From Phaeosaccion multiseriatum (taxonomy: Eukaryota > Ochrophyta, other classes): a stretch of 64,000 nt of DNA. Of this stretch, positions 42,285-52,900 are shown one piece after another. The stretch lies in NCBI GenBank assembly GCA_965112735.1, contig OZ218961.1:1550001-1614000 (forward strand), written 5' to 3'. The position numbers and the translations under genes were made by a program. Every line of letters starts with the position of its first letter. The stretch's first letter is position 1. The notes under the pieces are model-generated. The model made no database searches. It saw only the letters and a program-made list of their open reading frames with translations, and had not been told where the DNA came from.

Positions 42285-42650
42285 ATTGCATAATGCCCCA
42301 ATTTCCTTCAGCACCGGTCGACGTACATCTCTGCCCACCCGTAGATGGGCACCAAAGGCTGCTGTGTTTCCCGAATTGCAAGCGCCGTACACTCCCAATG
42401 CTGCCTTCCAAATTCCAATGCCTCCCTTGCATGCTGCGCCCCTCCTGTCGCCCATTGCCTCGCTGTTTTGGCCTCAGGTTCAATATCCGCTCCACACGCA
42501 AACTCGGGACGCCAACCACCATCAAAGTGCTCTCCGGTTCCTTCCAACAGCCCGAATAGCTGCCTTCTTATCCATGCTGCCACCGTTGACGCTGTACTAA
42601 CTGCCCTGCTGTTGCCGTTTGGCCTGAGAGCCCAATTGCACCACTGCCGC
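42285..42650 (-). repeat. Repeat D, second piece
   Basis: Matches about 60564-60930 of element F2 (tgccccaattt...cagcaccgg...). Together with 36832-37017 it is one D copy split by E. Similarity stops near 42650. Confidence 0.75.
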
Positions 42651-43716
42651 CGTCCTTCTCCTCCGTGGTGCCGCCCCGCCCCCCCAACATGAAAAACACC
42701 AGAACTCCGAGCGATACTGCAGCAGGAATGCTGACCGCCACACGTACCAAGCGGAATACCCCCACGTGTAGAGAGACTGGGGCCCCAACAAATACATGGT
42801 CTCTGTTGCTGTTGCTGTAATTGGTACATGGCGCCTTGTTTCTCGAAACGGTGAAAAATCAGGGTAGGTCGTGTGGGGCCATGGTACAGCCGCTACACCG
42901 GCCCGCCTGCCGCCTTGAGACCAAAAGGAAAAGCCTCTGCTGATTTTGAAAGGGCTGTGGGAGCCGGGTGCCGAAGAAGCTGGGGCGGCGTGTGGCTGTT
43001 CCAAAAGTCGTAAATACATAAAATGCCGTGGACCACACCCCCCACACCTTGGGCCACGGGAGAGAGGAGAGAGCGGAGAGATGAGTAGGGCGTCGGCCTC
43101 AACACCGAACGCGTATCCTACGGCGATACCAGCAAGGCAGAAAGGGCGAAGAGGGCAAAAGGCGCCGGCACGCAACACCGTGGAGGCGGTCGGCACGCAA
43201 CACCAGACACCGCTTGTCCCAAGCCATAGAGCCCCGCAACACCGGCAAAGGAAAGAAAAGAAGAGTTCCGGCACGCAACACCGTGGAGACTGTCGGCACG
43301 CAACACCAGACACAGTCTCCCTAGCTCTTCCTCCCTCTTCCACGAGGATCCCGGCTCGCAACACCAGGCGGATCCCCTTGGCCAACACAAGCGCTCTGTC
43401 CGGGCCCAGGACAAGAGGCTCGCTTTCCACCACACCAGTATCTACTCTCCTCCTGGACAGTGTGCTCCACTCTTCCTGGGCTCTGTCTCCGCCGCCTCAG
43501 TAAGTGACAGCACACGCCAAGGTCTCTCCTCTTCTGAAAAATCAAAATTCCCTGCTTCACTGACATACTGTACATCTCCCCAGAGGGGACCCCCCCCTTG
43601 GGGCGGTACCAAGCACCTACGCTGACGCTTCGCCCTGCTGGCTCCCATGTCTCCCACCCCTTCCTCGTCTCTGTTCCGCGAGAAACAAAGTTCCGTTGCT
43701 GCGCTGCTGAACAGGC
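42651..43716. other. No recognised gene; short GC-rich tandem words
   Basis: The minus strand is open for about 280 codons (43433-42597), but the product is Cys/Arg-rich without family features. From about 43150 to 43360 the word cggcacgcaacacc recurs at least five times, alternating with caccgtggag and cagacac. It may be decayed D-type or other repeat sequence. Confidence 0.45.
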
Positions 43717-44301
43717 TATGCCAAATGCCGGCTTTGGGCGTCTTTGCCGACAGATTGGGCCATTTGAGCCTATCTGAGATCCCACTTGGCGCTGTTGTGG
43801 GAATGTCGTATCTGTCTTGGGCCTATGGTGCTGAGCCAATGCCTGGACTGGGCATGTTGTGACCAGCAAACGCGTCGTTCGGGCTGTGTGTGCGCCCCAA
43901 ATGCGGGCTTTGGGCGTCTTTGCCGACAGATTGGGCCATTTGAGCCTATCTGAGATCCCACTTGGCGCTGTTGTGGCAATGTCGTATCTGTGTTGGGCCT
44001 ATGGTGCTGAGCCAATGCCTGGACTGGGCATGTTGTGACCAGCAAACGCGTCGCTCGGGCTGTGTGTGCCTACCAAATATGCCAAATGCCGGCTTTGGGC
44101 GTCTTTGCCGACAGATTGGGCCATTTGAGCCTATCTGAGATCCCACTTGGCGCTGTTGTGGCAATGTCGTATCTGTCTTGGGCCTATGGTGCTGAGCCAA
44201 TGCCTGGACTGGGCATGTTGTGACCAGCAAACGCGTCGTTCGGGCTGTGTGTGCGCCCCAAATGCCGGCTTTGGGCGTCTTTGCCGACAGATTGGGCCAT
44301 T
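43717..44301. repeat. 176/185-bp satellite, block 1
   Basis: About three units of ...atgccggctttgggcgtc...gggctgtgtgtg... in direct tandem. Two unit lengths occur: 176 bp with a short joint (cgccccaa) and 185 bp with a longer one (ctaccaaatatgccaa). The block is interrupted by G1, whose target duplication CATT is at 44298-44301. Confidence 0.92.
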
Positions 44302-44522
44302 TGTGGAGGTATGCTCACAAATGTCGTCAGTTCATAGTTTCAGTTTCTTCGTTCAGTTTCAGTTTCCTTTTAGTTCTTTCCATCTCCTAAAATATTACTT
44401 CATCTCTCGTCCTTTCGTTTTCTCACGAGTGCTCCACCTCTGGTGGATAGCGACTGACCTCCTGCTATGTGCAGGTAGGGTCTATTGCTATTGGTAGTCA
44501 TCCTTTCAGTGCACGACTCCAC

Positions 44523-44536
44523 AATAACTAGTTATT
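44523..44536 (+). promoter_or_regulatory. 14-bp palindrome at the G1 LTR/leader junction
   Basis: AATAACTAGTTATT, core CTAG; G2 has the same at 48756-48769. Confidence 0.6.
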
Positions 44537-44581
44537 ACCGGATAGTACATTTCATACACTCTCCAATTTCAGCGGGGACCA

Positions 44582-45140
44582 ATGTCCGTCTCGCCACTAC
44601 AACACCCGGTGGTAGGCTGTACACCACCCGCGGTAGGCTCTTCCAGCATCGAGGTCTACATCCAGCCTTTTTTCGCCGATCCCAGTCAGAGAGCGGCCGC
44701 AGTGGATCGATGCCAGCAGCAGATTGTGCAGCTCTTTTCGGCGCTGGATAAATGTGGGCAGCTCGCCGTGGTCTACAACGAGAGTGCGGACGAATGGGTA
44801 GAAGGCACAGCTTCTGTAATCAGCGGAGGCCTCGCTGCCGGCCTCAAGCCCCAACATGTTTTCCTACAAGCGGCGTACTCCACCTTTGGACCTCATTCTT
44901 CACACCTTCCAGGGCCCTCTCTTGGTGCCCAAGATCAGCTGTGCCATCACGGACAACGACATGACCAAGTTGGTTACCGTGGGCCGCGCCACCCTGAAGG
45001 AGCTCGGCATTAACATCCAAGAGGCCCTTGGTAAGGCAGCAGCGGCGCAGCACATCAAAGACGGCGCCACCGGCCCTACGCGTCAGGCGTCGGAACGTAC
45101 TGTCACCTTTCTCCGTGACCGTTACTCTCCTCACTTCTAA
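44582..45140 (+). CDS. G1 two overlapping ORFs, unknown protein
   Basis: ORF 1 (44582-45013) starts MSVSPLQHPVVGC and has a plausible globular part (IEVYIQPFFADPSQRAAAVD, LAVVYNESADEWVEG). ORF 2 (44856-45140) is in the +1 frame and contains PLDLILHTFQGPLLVPKISC and LVTVGRATLKELGINIQEAL, ending SPHF. They overlap by 158 bp. The ORF 1 sequence looks natural up to about LKPQHVF and ORF 2 from there on, as if one protein of about 185 residues had been split by a +1 shift. The same arrangement is in G2. No family recognised; it may be a reduced gag. Confidence 0.5.
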
Positions 45141-45764
45141 TCTTCTTCTGTTTCCCTCGGACTCTTTCCTATACCTTCTGAGTACCAATGTGCCCTGAAA
45201 TAATTCTCTCTACCCTCTGGTGTTCCTAGACTGTTTGTGAGGCCGCTTTTTCCCTCCCCCTTGTGTGAGGCAGCTTTTCCCTCCATCTGTTCTGTTCCCA
45301 AGTCGGTGTAGCTAGGGCTAATTCTCTCTACTCTCTGGTGTTTCTGGACTGTTTGTGTGGCCGCTTTTTCCCTCCCCCTTGTGTGAGGCAGCTTTTCCCT
45401 CCATCTGTTCTGTTCCCAAGTCGGTGTAGCCAGTCTGTGTGGATTTCCCTCTTTTCCTTACTTCCTTTCCTCCTATTTGTGTTCATCTCTTTCTCTTTCC
45501 TTATCATGTCTGCGTATGCACACATGCTTTCAAAGGGGGGACTGTGGAGGTATGCTCACAAATGTCGTCAGTTCATAGTTTCAGTTTCTTCGTTCAGTTT
45601 CAGTTTCCTTTTAGTTCTTTCCATCTCCTAAAATATTACTTCATCTCTCGTCCTTTCGTTTTCTCACGAGTGCTCCACCTCTGGTGGATAGCGACTGACC
45701 TCCTGCTATGTGCAGGTAGGGTCTATTGCTATTGGTAGTCATCCTTTCAGTGCACGACTCCACA

Positions 45765-47212
45765 CATTTGAGCCTATCTGAGATCCCACTTGGCGCTGTT
45801 GTGGCAATGTCGTATCTGTGTTGGGCCTATGGTGCTGAGCCAATGCCTGGACTGGGCATGTTGTGACCAGCAAACGCGTCGTTCGGGCTGTGTGTGCCCC
45901 CCAAATGCGGGCTTTGGGCGTCTTTGCCGACAGATTGGGCCATTTGAGCCTATCTGAGATCCCACTTGGCGCTGTTGTGGCAATGTCGTATCTGTCTTGG
46001 GCCTATGGTGCTGAGCCAATGCCTGGACTGGGCATGTTGTGACCAGCAAACGCGTCGTTCGGGCTGTGTGTGCCTACCAAATATGCCAAATGCCGGCTTT
46101 GGGCGTCTTTGCCGACAGATTGGGCCATTTGAGCCTATCTGAGATCCCACTTGGCGCTGTTGTGGCAATGTCGTATCTGTGTTGGGCCTATGGTGCTGAG
46201 CCAATGCCTGGACTGGGCATGTTGTGACCAGCAAACGCGTCGTTCGGGCTGTGTGTGCCTACCAAATGCCGGCTTTGGGCGTCTTTGCCGACAGATTGGG
46301 CCATTTGAGCCTATCTGAGATCCCACTTGGCGCTGTTGTGGCAATGTCGTATCTGTCTTGGGCCTATGGTGCTGAGCCAATGCCTGGACTGGGCATGTTG
46401 TGACCAGCAAACGCGTCGTTCGGGCTGTGTGTGCCCCCCAAATGCGGGCTTTGGGCGTCTTTGCCGACAGATTGGGCCATTTGAGCCTATCTGAGATCCC
46501 ACTTGGCGCTGTTGTGGCAATGTCGTATCTGTGTTGGGCCTATGGTGCTAAGCCAATGCCTGGACTGGGCATGTTGTGACCAGCAAACGCGTCGTTCGGG
46601 CTGTGTGTGCCTACCAAATATGCCAAATGCCGGCTTTGGGCGTCTTTGCCGACAGATTGGGCCATTTGAGCCTATCTGAGATCCCACTTGGCGCTGTTGT
46701 GGCAATGTCGTATCTGTCTTGGGGCTATGGTGCTGAGCCAATGCCTGGACTGGGCATGTTGTGACCAGTAAACGCGTCGTTCGGGCTGTGTGTGCCTACC
46801 AAATGCCGGCTTTGGGCGTCTTTGCCGACAGATTGGGCCATTTGAGCCTATCTGAGATCCCACTTGGCGCTGTTGTGGGAATGTCGTATCTGTCTTGGGC
46901 CTATGGTGCTGAGCCAATGCCTGGACTGGGCATGTTGTGACCAGCAAACGCGTCGTTCGGGCTGTGTGTGCGCCCCAAATGCCGGCTTTGGGCGTCTTTG
47001 CCGACAGATTGGGCCATTTGAGCCTATCTGAGATCCCACTTGGCGCTGTTGTGGCAATGTCGTATCTGTGTTGGGCCTATGGTGCTGAGCCAATGCCTGG
47101 ACTGGGCATGTTGTGACCAGCAAACGCGTCGTTCGGGCTGTGTGTGCCTACCAAATATGCCAAATGCCGGCTTTGGGCGTCTTTGCCGACAGATTGGGCC
47201 ATTTGAGCCTAT
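45765..47212. repeat. 176/185-bp satellite, block 2
   Basis: Eight or so units. Start-to-start distances are 176, 185, 176, 176, 185 and 176 bp, so the two joint types alternate irregularly. Units differ at only a few sites (for example tgtgttgggcc versus tgtcttgggcc). Both strands stay open for 60-90 codons per unit, but this is a by-product of repetition. Confidence 0.92.
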
Positions 47213-47577
47213 TGTAGCCTATCTGAAGGCAACAAAAATATCGCCCATTCAAGGGTATCGATACCCATCCAAGAAGATGTAGAGGTCCTATGGGTACACC
47301 AAGTCCACAGGAACATAGTAGATAAGAGAGCTCAGATGAGAATCGAACCCGAGAGTGGTAGAGATTTTTGTTGCCTTCAGATAGGCTACACTACCCACTT
47401 AGATTAGTATTGCGACCAAGTCCACAGGAACATAGTAGATAAGAGAGCTCAGATGAGAATCGAACCCGAGAGTGGTAGAGATTTTTGTTGCCTTCAGATA
47501 GGCTACACTACCCACTTAGATTAGTATTGCGCAATACTAATCTAAGTGGGTAGTGTAGCCTATCTGAAGGCAACAGT
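47213..47577. repeat. Small inverted-repeat element J with partial duplications and a 44-bp palindrome
   Basis: 47213-47390 starts TGTAGCCTATCTGAAGGCAA and ends with its inverse, about 27 bp on each side. Part of it plus 23 bp is repeated in direct order (47298-47413 and 47415-47530). 47487-47530 is followed at once by its exact inverse at 47531-47574. The interior on minus has cgggttcgattctc, like a tRNA B box, but no full tRNA can be folded by eye. It could be a MITE, a tRNA-derived SINE or a short solo LTR. Confidence 0.6.
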
Positions 47578-47753
47578 TGTGGAGTAGGCCACTCTTTCAT
47601 GCCAAATCGGAAACCCGAGGCAATTGTTTAATATATTCTACTCTCGTTCTATCAATAAGGTTTTGACGTCTTATCTCTCCCACCAAGGAGTGGGGAGCCC
47701 ACAGACAAAGAGTGTGAGTCACAGTTAGTTAGCGCAAGTTCACCGACGCTACA
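47578..47753 (+). repeat. Element H 5' LTR
   Basis: 176 bp, followed by the palindromic leader. Confidence 0.9.
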
Positions 47754-47766
47754 ATAATCGATTATT
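47753..47766 (+). promoter_or_regulatory. 14-bp palindrome at the H LTR/leader junction
   Basis: AATAATCGATTATT, core TCGA; compare B (AGCT) and G (CTAG). Confidence 0.6.
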
Positions 47767-47824
47767 ACTCAGTATTGGTGATACCAGAACTGAAGAAAGA
47801 CTCAAGAAGACCGGAGAGGCCAGG

Positions 47825-48182
47825 ATGGCGGATTCGGCACCAATGGCGCAGTCTGCAGAGGAGCTGCGTGCGCCTCACCTTTCTGAGGTGGCAACTAAGG
47901 ACTCGGGGGCGTGGCTGGATCGCTTCACGTTGTATGAGCAACAGCATACGGCTCTCACGAGGAATTTGACACCAGAGCAGGCCCGGCGCAACCCGAAGGC
48001 TACCGTGCAATCGTGCCTAAAGCGCTCGGTAAGAATGCACATCATTAAGGAGATGTTCAGCGATGATGAGAGGACAGCCTTAGCGGCCGACGATGCAGCA
48101 ACGAGTGCAGCAGTGGAAGCCTCTTTCCTGGCAGCGATTAAACAGCTTGCGGGAAGGACAGCGGAGGCCTCACAGCGCAACC
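47825..48182 (+). CDS. Element H gag, first part
   Basis: Starts MADSAPMAQSAEELRAP and runs about 119 residues of helical gag-like sequence (AWLDRFTLYEQQHTALTRNL, VQSCLKRSVRMHIIKEMFSD) before the solo F LTR. The insertion plus its duplication is 216 bp, a multiple of three, but the LTR brings a stop codon. Gag resumes in the same frame at 48399. Confidence 0.75.
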
Positions 48183-48394
48183 TGTGGAGTCTCAAAGGTG
48201 TTTGGTATGTTCGAATCCGGATTGTCGCCATTTGGGGAACTCGAGCTTCATATGAACGGCATGTCGCAGGAGGAGGATAGATAGGAAAGTGAGATAGAGA
48301 AAGGAAAGCTAATACACGCTCAACATAGGATAAGAATCCCTTTGCTTGTTGGTTGTCTGGGGTGTGTGGTCTGTTCCACATCTCAGGTGGCTCA
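48183..48394 (+). mobile_element. Solo LTR of family F in H gag
   Basis: 212 bp, TGTGGAGTCTC...GGTGGCTCA, flanked by the 4-bp duplication AACC (48179-48182, 48395-48398). Left by recombination between the two LTRs of an F element. Confidence 0.92.
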
Positions 48395-48398
48395 AACC

Positions 48399-48534
48399 CC
48401 GTGGAGCTGCAAGATGCTATAAGGAAGAGCCTAGTCATGTCCATGCTGGACAAGGAAGGTAACCACATCGACGTAGAGGAAAGGGTACAGAAACAGCTTC
48501 TTCCCCTGTATGAACTACTCGACAAAAGGGGGTT
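48399..48534 (+). CDS. Element H gag, middle fragment
   Basis: About 45 residues (VELQDAIRKSLVMSMLDKEG...LLPLYELLDKRG) between the solo LTR and G2, in the frame of both neighbouring gag parts. Confidence 0.65.
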
Positions 48535-48804
48535 TGTGGAGGTATGCTCACAAATGTCGTCAGTTCAAAGTTTCAGTTTCTTCGTTCAGTTTCAGTTTCC
48601 TTTTAGTTCTTTCCATCTCCTAAAATATTACTTCATCTCTCGTCCTTTCGTTTTCTCACGAGTGCTCCACCTCTGGTGGATAGCGACTGACCTCCTGCTA
48701 TGTGCAGGTAGGGTCTATTGCTATTGGTAGTCATCCTTTCAGTGCACGACTCCACAATAACTAGTTATTACCGGATAGTATTTTTCCAATTTCAGCGGCG
48801 ACCA

Positions 48805-49363
48805 ATGTCCGTCTCGCCACTACAACACCCGGTGGTAGGCTGTACACCACCCGCGGTAGGCTCTTCCAGCATCGAGGTCTACATCCAGCCTTTTTTCGCC
48901 GATCCCAGTCAGAGAGCGGCCGCAGTGGATCGATGCCAGCAGCAGATTGTGCAGCTCTTTTCGGCGCTGGATAAATGTGGGCAGCTCGCCGTGGTCTACA
49001 ACGAGAGTGCGGACGAATGGGTAGAAGGCACAGCTTCTGTAATCAGCGGAGGCCTCGCTGCCGGCCTCAAGCCCCAACATGTTTTCCTACAAGCGGCGTA
49101 CTCCACCTTTGGACCTCATTCTTCACACCTTCCAGGGCCCTCTCTTGGTGCCCAAGATCAGCTATGCCATCACGGATAACGACATGACCAAGTTGGTTAC
49201 CGTGGGCCGCGCCACCCTGAAGGAGCTCGGCATTAATATCCAAGAGGCCCTTGGTAAGGCAGCAGCGACGCAGCACATCAACGACGGCGCCACTGGCCCT
49301 CTTCGTCAGGCGTCGGCACGTACTGTCACCTTTACCCGTGACCGTTACTCCCCTCATTTCTAA
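48805..49363 (+). CDS. G2 two overlapping ORFs, unknown protein
   Basis: Same layout as in G1: ORF 1 from MSVSPLQHP (about 48805) and ORF 2 from 49079 to 49363 in the +1 frame. ORF 2 has several amino-acid changes from G1 (SYAITDND, QHINDGATGPLRQ, VTFTRDRY), so the shared frame break is older than the split of the two copies. Confidence 0.5.
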
Positions 49364-49987
49364 TCTTCTTCTGTTTCCCTCGGACTCTTTCCTATACCTT
49401 CTGAGTACCAATGTGCCCTGAAATAATTCTCCCTACCCTCTGGTGTTCCTAGACTGTTTGTGAGGCCGCTTTTTCCCTCCCCCTTGTGTGAGGCAGCTTT
49501 TCCCTCCATCTGTTCTGTTCCCAAGTCGGTGTAGCTAGGGCAAATTCTCTCTACTCTCTGGTGTTTCTGGACTGTTTGTGTGGCCGCTTTTTCCCTCCCC
49601 CTTGTGTGAGGCAGCTTTTCCCTCCATCTGTTCTGTTCCCAAGTCGGTGTAGCCAGTCTGTGTGGATTTCCCTCTTTTCCTTACTTCCTTTCCTCCTATT
49701 TGTGTTCATCTCTTTCTCTTTCCTTATCATGTCTGCGTATGCACACATGCTTTCAAAGGGGGGACTGTGGAGGTATTGTGGAGTCTCAAAGGTGTTTGGT
49801 ATGTTCGAATCCGGATTGTCGCCAGTTGGGGAACGTACGCCTCATATGAACGGCATGTCGCAGGAGGAGGATAGATAAGGAAGTGAGATTGATAAGGAAA
49901 GCTAATACACGCTCAACATAGGATACGAATCCCTTTGCTTGTTGGTTGTCTAGGGTGTGTGGTCTGTCCCACATCCCAGGTGGCTCA

Positions 49988-52900
49988 ACTTGGTGCAGTT
50001 TTATTGGCTTGGCTGGGTACTATCGCCGCTATACGCCCCGCATGACTATGCTTTTGCAGCCCCTGACTGAATTGACCAAGAAGGGGGTCCCCTTTGAGAT
50101 GACGCCGGAGCGTGTTTCGTGTATGCGTCAGATCTGTGATGAGTTGGAGAATGCGGTTGCCTTGGCCTACCCTGATTTTGAAGCGTCCATGAGTGGGGAG
50201 CGCCCTCTGAAATTGTACACTGATGCGGCTCAGACATGTGGCTTTGGGGCGGTTTTGAGCCAAGATGATGCTGAAGGAAAAGAGCGCATTATTGCTTGTG
50301 CAAGCCGAGTTTTGGTGGGCAGTGAAAAGAATTGGTCTGTTGGGGATGTGGAACTTGGCGCTCTTTGTTATGGGGTCAAAAAGTTCCGCCACTGGCTTTA
50401 TGGCAGTCATTTTATTGCTTACACTGACCACAAGGCCCTTGCCTACATGGAGAGTCTCCGGGATAAGAGTGCGCGTGTTCAGCGGATGTTTGAGATGCTT
50501 GCCCCCTTCCAGATGAAGATCGTTTATCGCAAGGGCACTCTGCTGGGCAATGCCGACGGATTCTCGCGCAACGCTTTGCCTGTTTCTGGTCCGGAGGAGG
50601 CGCAGATTTTGCGAGAGCAAGAGGAGGCCATTGACTCCTACGCCCTTGAATTCGCCACGGTAACGGATTCCGAAGATCGAAATCTTTCGGGTACTCTTGT
50701 TGACCACGCTGCTTTGGTTTTTTCTAACCTTGTGGAACTGTGTGTAGGGGTACTCCTCCCTGCCCCTTCTCAGGTGTTGCCCCTTCGCACCCAAGAGACG
50801 GATTCTTCACCTTCTCCGGTGTCGGCTTCTCACTCTGCCCCTACTAGCTTGGGTGATCTGTCTATGGAGGAGTGGGCACGTGCCCAAGAGTCGGATTCGG
50901 AGTGCCTGGCTATCCGCAAATACGTCGAGCATAAAACCTTGCCATCTGACCGCGTCGCTGCGCAAAAGATTCAAGTGGATGCCAGGGGATGTTGGGTTCA
51001 TCGTCTTAAGTGCGGCCTTCCTCTCCTCGTCTATCGAGACAAACGGAAACGCGGCGCGCCTTTAGGTGGGGCGGGGGTACAGCACCGTCTCGTGGTTCCT
51101 TCGCCTTGGAGGCCCTTGGTCTTGGATTCTTGCCACGCTTCCCCTTGGGCTGGACATTACGGTGTTGTGAAAATGTTTGATACTTTGAGCAGGCATTACC
51201 ACTGGCCGACAATGGAGCAAGACTGTTCTTGGTGGAAGCGCCGCTGTTTGCAGTGTCAGGCACGTGATGGCGCACTCGGCGTACGGCGCATCAGCTGGCC
51301 TATCGCTTTGAGTGAGATGCCTACTCGCCCGTGGCAACATACGTCGGTGGACTACTTTGGCCCTTTGCCCACGACTACGGAGGGGCATTTCCAGTACATC
51401 CTCGTCGTTCGTGATCGCTATAGCGGCTACATCGAGCTTTACCCTGTGACGCAATCCAAATACACAGCTCAGGGCACAGCGGAGCTTTTGGTGGATGGTG
51501 TCATCGCTCGCCATGGCGCACCCTCTACGATTCTGAGCGACATGGGGAGTCAATTCACTGCCCACGTTGCTGAAGAGGTGTTCGCGATGATGAAGGTGAG
51601 GCACTTGCACACTACTGCCTATCACGCTATGAGCAATGGTTCTGCGGAGTCGTTCATGAAAGTTTTGGCCCGTGGTTTGAGCATGCTAGTTTGCGACTTT
51701 CAGAGTGATTGGCATCTTTTTCTGCCGCACATTGCGAGGGCATACAACTGGTCAAGGCAAGCTGGTAGAGGTATTTCTCCGTATGAGATTTGTCATGGGA
51801 GAGCACCGCGTTTCCCTTTGCCTTTGTTGGAGCGTGATTTGGATTCCTTCCTCTGCCCGGACATTCTCGATGTTGGTGATACTGACTTCCTTGTGAGACT
51901 TCGTGAGCGTTTGTTGGCGGCAGACAAGTACATTCGTGCGACGCATGCTGCGGCTGAACGGAGGAATTCCAAGCGCACGGAGGAAATCCTTAGTGGGGCC
52001 AAGCGTGTGACTTCTTCTCGCCGTTCTGCCGATATTTCCGATGCTTTCAAGCTACGTAAGTTGCCTTTCAAGGTTGGTGATTACGTTTACGTCTATGACC
52101 CCCGGGGTACGTTTGTTGGGCCTGATGGGCGGTCTAGAGCGGGAAAGCTACTTCATCCTTGGCATGGGCCCCTTGAGATTGTAAATGTGGGTTCTTTGGC
52201 TCCTGCGTCTGCTCCGATCGCGAAGGATGGGCTGCGCGGCGGAAATGTTGCTCCTGTAAATTGTATCTGTGTGAAGGAGTGTGATGGCAAGGAGAAAATG
52301 GTTTCGGTTCATCGCGTGAAGAAATGCTTCCATCCTGCTGACGCTGACGCTGATCGCCCAAAGGGTTTGCCTTCTGGCCTTTGCGAGTATTACCTTTCCC
52401 GTCGTATTGAAGGTCGTCGCATTGCCTTGCTGGAGGACGACGTACAGCCTGATGATGGTGGTGTTGGTGAGTGGATTTTTCGACGGATTGTGGACCATCG
52501 CTTGACGAAGTTGACGCAGGGGCATACTTCGATTGAGTATTGTGTCGAGTGGGCGGATGGCTTGATATCGTGGGAGATGGAGACGACGCTGACAGAGGAT
52601 CAGGTGATGTCGTATTGGCGGGATTTGCTTCGCAAGGGTGTGCCCGCTGCGCATTCTAAGAGTGTGCATGTGCGAAAGCGGACGAGTCTATTGACGGAGT
52701 GGCAGGCCTTGCAGCGTGATGGGTTTGTAATTCCGGATGGGTTTGAGTTGCTCCCGAGGCCTGCTGACGCTGCTGCTTGCGCTAAGTTATTGAAGGTTGG
52801 GGCGGTGGTTTTCCACACGTTCAAGGTTTTGGAGCGGAAGACTGTGTGGTATCGTGGAGAAGTGAGTAAGGTGCGCAAGCCTCGACAGCGTATTGCAGGA

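Larger units (their letters stand above)
44302..45764 (+). mobile_element. Element G1: short non-autonomous LTR element in the satellite
   Basis: LTRs of 222 bp at 44302-44523 and 45543-45764 (TGTGGAGGTATGC...CGACTCCACA). Target duplication CATT (44298-44301 and 45765-45768). The purine tract aaaggggggac before the 3' LTR is the same type as in H. The leader starts with palindrome AATAACTAGTTATT (44523-44536). The interior has two overlapping ORFs and a 120-bp direct duplication at about 45201-45310 and 45321-45430. No RT or integrase. Confidence 0.9.

Noticed and set aside
42597-43433. 278-codon minus ORF after repeat D
   Set aside because: It starts inside D similarity and runs into short tandem words; composition is Cys/Arg/Pro-rich and no domain is seen.
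43717-47212. Many ORFs of 60-94 codons on both strands of the satellite
   Set aside because: They recur with the unit length, differ only as the repeat differs, and have no protein-like features; they are by-products of a stop-poor repeat.
47298-47420. Possible tRNA gene (B-box-like cgggttcgattctc on minus)
   Set aside because: No acceptor stem, D-arm or anticodon arm can be placed around it; kept only as a hint of SINE origin.
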